Assembly (NCBI RefSeq): GCF_001425025.1
Contig: NZ_LMDE01000014.1
Span: forward strand, 164,697-228,696
From: Nocardioides sp. Root122
GTDB lineage: Bacteria; Actinomycetota; Actinomycetes; Propionibacteriales; Nocardioidaceae
Direction: 5' to 3'
Length of the DNA: 64,000 nucleotides
The translations under genes were made by a program, and so were the position numbers. Positions 61,386 through 64,000 of the stretch are shown here, piece after piece. The notes under the pieces are model-generated. The model ran no database searches. It was not told the origin of the DNA and worked only from the letters and a program-made list of their open reading frames with translations. The stretch's first letter is position 1, and every line of letters starts with the position of its first letter.

Positions 61386-61580
61386 TCATCGGAACTCTCG
61401 AACGACCTCGATGAGGCCGACGATGTGTCGGTTGAGATCGTCGAGGTCCTCGGCGGGGATCCAGTACTCCAGGATGGTCTGTCCGCCAGCCTGCTGGACG
61501 TCATACCGATCGAGGAAGTCCTTCTCGACCTCGAAGCGGGTCACGTAGCCGACGCCGCGCCACAGGGTGACCGTCTCCAT
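61386..61580 (-). CDS. 64-residue protein resembling a toxin C-terminal end
   Basis: A 64-residue protein, METVTLWRGVGYVTRFEVEK and onward, ending NRHIVGLIEVVREFR. LWRGVG...FEVEKDFLDRY and LEYWIPAEDLDDLN look like the last strands of an enzyme-like domain, as seen at the ends of polymorphic toxins, rather than a complete fold. It starts 10 bp after the menB stop on the same strand, with no room for a longer N-terminus. It may be an orphan toxin tip left after deletion, or an independent small protein. Confidence 0.5.
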   Translation of the reverse strand: METVTLWRGVGYVTRFEVEKDFLDRYDVQQAGGQTILEYWIPAEDLDDLNRHIVGLIEVVREFR

Positions 61581-61590
61581 GGGCGGCGGC

Positions 61591-62535
61591 TCAGTAGTAC
61601 CAAGGATACGGCGACCAGTCGGGCTCGCGCTTCTCGAGGAACTGGTCGCGCCCCTCCTGCGCCTCGTCGGTCATGTAGGCCAGGCGGGTGGTCTCGCCCG
61701 CGAAGAGCTGCTGGCCGACCAGGCCGTCGTCGAGGAGGTTGAAGGAGTACTTCAGCATCCGCTGGGCGGTGGGGGACTTGCCGTTGATCTTCCGGCCCCA
61801 CTCCAGGGCGACCCGCTCCAGGTCGCCGTGCACGACGACCCGGTTGACCGCGCCCATCCGGTGCATGGTCTCGGCGTCGTACTCCTCGGCGAGGAAGAAG
61901 ATCTCGCGGGCGAACTTCTGGCCGACCTGGCGGGCGAGGTAGGCCGAGCCGTAGCCGCCGTCGAAGGACCCGACGTCGGCGTCGGTCTGCTTGAAGCGCG
62001 CGTGCTCGCGGCTGGCGAGTGTCAGGTCGCAGACCACGTGGAGGCTGTGACCGCCGCCGGCCGCCCAGCCGGGGACGACGCAGATGACGACCTTGGGCAT
62101 GAAGCGGATCAGTCGCTGGCACTCGAGGATGTGGAGCCGGGCAAGGCGCGCCTTGTCGATGACGGACGGCTCCTCGGCCCCGGTCTCGTCCGCGCCGATC
62201 GACTTGTCCTCGTACTGGTAGCCGGCCTTGCCGCGGATCCGCTGGTCGCCGCCGGTGCAGAAGGCCCACTTGCCGTGCTTGGCGCTCGGGCCGTTGCCGG
62301 TGAGGATCACGCAGCCCACGTCGGCCGACTGACGGGCGTGCTCCAGCGTGCGCAGCAGCTCGTCGACGGTGTGCGGGCGGAAGGCGTTGAGCACGTCGGG
62401 CCGGTCGAAGGCGATCCGTACGGTGCCGTGCTCGCGGGCCCGGTGGTAGGTCAGGTCGGTGAGGTCCTCGAAGCCGGGCACGACGTCCCATGCCTCGGGG
62501 TCGAAGATCTCGCTGACGCCCTCGATCGCACTCAT
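61591..62535 (-). CDS. menB: 1,4-dihydroxy-2-naphthoyl-CoA synthase
   Basis: A 314-residue crotonase-fold enzyme of menaquinone synthesis, making the naphthoate ring from o-succinylbenzoyl-CoA. FDRPDVLNAFRPHTVDELLR, WAFCTGGDQRIRG, VPGWAAGGGHSLHVVCDLTLAS and SFDGGYGSAYLARQVG are MenB blocks, and the C-terminus SPYPWYY is the usual one. TAGCCT lies 6 nt before the ATG on the minus strand, giving a probable leaderless start. No other men genes are in the window. Two small unknown genes follow it on the same strand. Confidence 0.96.
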   Translation of the reverse strand: MSAIEGVSEIFDPEAWDVVPGFEDLTDLTYHRAREHGTVRIAFDRPDVLNAFRPHTVDELLRTLEHARQSADVGCVILTGNGPSAKHGKWAFCTGGDQRIRGKAGYQYEDKSIGADETGAEEPSVIDKARLARLHILECQRLIRFMPKVVICVVPGWAAGGGHSLHVVCDLTLASREHARFKQTDADVGSFDGGYGSAYLARQVGQKFAREIFFLAEEYDAETMHRMGAVNRVVVHGDLERVALEWGRKINGKSPTAQRMLKYSFNLLDDGLVGQQLFAGETTRLAYMTDEAQEGRDQFLEKREPDWSPYPWYY

Positions 62536-62668
62536 GGTCGGAGGCTATCTCCCGGCAGTCCAGTGAGAACCGGCTGGTCGAGGGCCGCGATGACGACCGT
62601 TCGTCACTGGACTACCCGGGCGGGCGCGGGGCTGGAAGATCGTCGCCGCCCGTGGTGTTGTGGTGGGT

Positions 62669-63109
62669 ATGGCACTGACTGGCACCTACGTCCCCAGCGC
62701 GGCCCAGTGGGTCCGCGACCAAGTGGCCGAGTACGAGGCCTCCAACGGCGAGAAGGCCGGCACGCTGCGCGGCAGCGAGTACCCCGTCGTGGTCATCACC
62801 TCGGTCGGCTCGAAGTCCGGCAACCTCCGCAAGAACCCGGTGATGCGGGTGGAGCGCGACGGCGCCTACCTCGCTGTCGCCTCCAAGGGCGGCGCGGACG
62901 ACGACCCGGCGTGGGCCGACAACTTCCGGCAGCACCCGGAGGTCGAGCTGCAGGACAAGGCGGAGAAGCACACCTACACGGTCCGCGAGCTCAGCGGCGA
63001 GGAGCGCGAGGACTGGTGGCAGCACGCGGTCGCCACCTGGTCGACGTACGCCTCCTACCAGGAGAAGACCGACCGGCTGATCCCGCTCTTCCTGCTCGAG
63101 CGCGCCTGA
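62669..63109 (+). CDS. Deazaflavin (F420)-dependent nitroreductase family protein (Ddn-like)
   Basis: A 146-residue split-barrel protein of the DUF385/Ddn family. The segments VVVITSVGSKSGNLRKNPVMRVERDGAYLAVASKGGADDDPAWADN and HPEVELQD are diagnostic (first one shown in two overlapping parts in the protein, 41-86). Such enzymes use F420H2 to reduce quinones or nitro compounds. ATG 62669 is chosen over upstream GTG codons because homologues start near MALTGxYVPS. The region 62536-62668 before it holds the divergent menB promoter. Confidence 0.88.
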   Translation: MALTGTYVPSAAQWVRDQVAEYEASNGEKAGTLRGSEYPVVVITSVGSKSGNLRKNPVMRVERDGAYLAVASKGGADDDPAWADNFRQHPEVELQDKAEKHTYTVRELSGEEREDWWQHAVATWSTYASYQEKTDRLIPLFLLERA

Positions 63110-63244
63110 CGGGGTCGACCCGCTCCACCCCTGGGTGTGGGCGCGGCCGACCGGTTCGGGGGGTTCGTCGGCGACGCCGCAGTCATCGACCTAGGGTGAA
63201 GCTCCGCGAAAGTAAAGGAACCCCGCGACCATGACGACGGCTCC

Positions 63245-63901
63245 ATGACGAGTGCACCACTCATCCGGCTCTACCTCCTGGACGACCACGCCGTGGTGCG
63301 ACGGGGGTTGCGCGCGGTCCTCGAGCTCGAGGAGGACTTCGAGGTCGTCGGGGAGTCCGGCACCGTCGCCGAGGCGATCCCGGAGATCCTGCGGCTCGCG
63401 CCCGACGTGGCGGTCCTCGACGGCCGCCTGCCCGACGGGACCGGCATCGAGGTCTGCCGTCAGGTGCGCTCGGTCAACCCGCAGGTCCGCGCCCTGATCC
63501 TCACCAGCTACGACGACGACGAGGCGCTCTTCAACGCGATCCTGGCCGGCTCGGGTGGCTACGTCCTCAAGCAGGTCGACGAGGGGGCGCTGGTCAACAG
63601 CATCCGTGCGGTGCACCAGGGCCAGTCCCTCATCGACCCGGCCGTCGCGGTGCGCGTGATCGAGCGGATGCGCTCGGACAACGCGGCGCCGGACGGCCTG
63701 TCAGCGCTGACCGACATCGAGGGGCAGATCCTCGACCTGATCACCGAGGGCCGCACCAACAAGCAGATCGGCGACCAGCTCTACCTCGCGGAGAAGACGG
63801 TCAAGAACCACGTCACCAGCCTGCTCGCCAAGCTCGGCGTGAAGCGTCGTACGCAGGCGGCGGTGCTGGCCTCCCAGCTCGGCCGCAAGCAGGCCCGCTG
63901 A
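63245..63901 (+). CDS. NarL/DosR-like response regulator
   Basis: A 218-residue regulator. The receiver (1-125) has D59 in VAVLDGRLPDGTG and K in VLKQVD; the LuxR-type HTH (about 150-212, ITEGRTNKQIGDQLYLAEKT and VKNHVTSLLAKLGVKRR) is typical of DosR/DevR, the hypoxia and dormancy regulator of actinobacteria. No sensor kinase is adjacent within the window, but more genes may follow. ATG 63245 is the start; a nearby upstream ATG is followed by a stop. The last 99 bases of the window (63902-64000) show no gene; a short inverted repeat CAGACA...TGTCTG lies near 63930. Confidence 0.92.
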   Translation: MTSAPLIRLYLLDDHAVVRRGLRAVLELEEDFEVVGESGTVAEAIPEILRLAPDVAVLDGRLPDGTGIEVCRQVRSVNPQVRALILTSYDDDEALFNAILAGSGGYVLKQVDEGALVNSIRAVHQGQSLIDPAVAVRVIERMRSDNAAPDGLSALTDIEGQILDLITEGRTNKQIGDQLYLAEKTVKNHVTSLLAKLGVKRRTQAAVLASQLGRKQAR

Positions 63902-64000
63902 CCCTCACTGGTGGACCGTAGGGGTCAGACAGGAGTAGGTGTCTTGTCTGCACCCCGAGTCACCGGGCCACTGCCGAGCTGACCGAGTCCTGCTTCGGTG

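Overview
The window is a contiguous, very GC-rich stretch of an actinobacterial chromosome, most likely from a Nocardioides-like member of the Nocardioidaceae. The evidence is codon use, the bacterial proteasome activator Bpa, a deazaflavin-type (Ddn) oxidoreductase, a DosR-like regulator, menaquinone synthesis by MenB, a TB7.3-like small biotinyl protein, the plsB / HAD-plsC / WS-DGAT gene order known from mycobacteria, and a chemotaxis operon. Genes are packed on both strands, with many 1, 4 or 8 bp overlaps. No gene-free stretch exceeds 300 bp except 14418-14805, which holds an operator, a hairpin and a gene remnant. At least sixteen genes have a TANNNT box 6-8 nt before the start codon, which suggests that leaderless mRNAs are common.

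Layout. 1-3713: 3' part of serS, two Cof-type HAD phosphatases around a DUF1905 gene, and a secreted TIMP-like protein. 3710-6316 (minus): bpa, quinone oxidoreductase, DUF6457, mobA. 6399-10313: nitrilase-fold amidohydrolase, membrane proteins, small biotinyl protein, aldo/keto reductase. 10465-12268 (minus): MFS exporter and DUF2231 protein. 12400-17416: a response regulator/sensor kinase pair, a decayed second pair, and a two-gene ABC exporter with a six-cysteine surface protein. 17487-19316: HAD-IIA phosphatase, YbaK deacylase, a small protein and tRNA-Ser(CGA). 19465-24336: glycerolipid/triacylglycerol operon. 24364-27622: GNAT, tadA with its partner gene, upp, and a DUF559 gene flanked by inverted palindromic repeats.

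27742-33728: lactate utilisation lutABC, divergent from the proton-translocating transhydrogenase pntAB. 33747-38255: sugar ABC transporter (binding protein and two permeases, no ATPase) with a divergent LacI repressor. 38302-40992 (minus): VIT1/CCC1 transporter, 2'-5' RNA ligase-like ThpR, acyl-CoA dehydrogenase. 41112-46405: two related soluble sensor kinases around an M15 peptidase, then a lipoprotein. 46656-54989: chemotaxis operon cheA-cheW-mcp-cheB-cheR-cheY-cheX-cheY-cheX-like. 55070-58096: N-formylglutamate amidohydrolase-like, DUF1704 metallopeptidase and ATP-grasp ligase. 58107-60772: NrtR-type Nudix regulator, divergent from an SPFH protein and an NAD-kinase-like protein. 60890-62535 (minus): menB followed by two small genes resembling a toxin tip and its partner. 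62669-63901: Ddn-family protein and a DosR-like regulator.

The most unusual features are the non-coding elements. A 48-bp palindromic repeat flanks the DUF559 gene in inverted orientation. Several other families of long-armed intergenic palindromes are present. Two promoters carry the same 11-bp-period operator. Paired GTCA-N3-TGAC sites lie in the NrtR promoter region, and CRP-type sites lie at the lactate and sugar loci.
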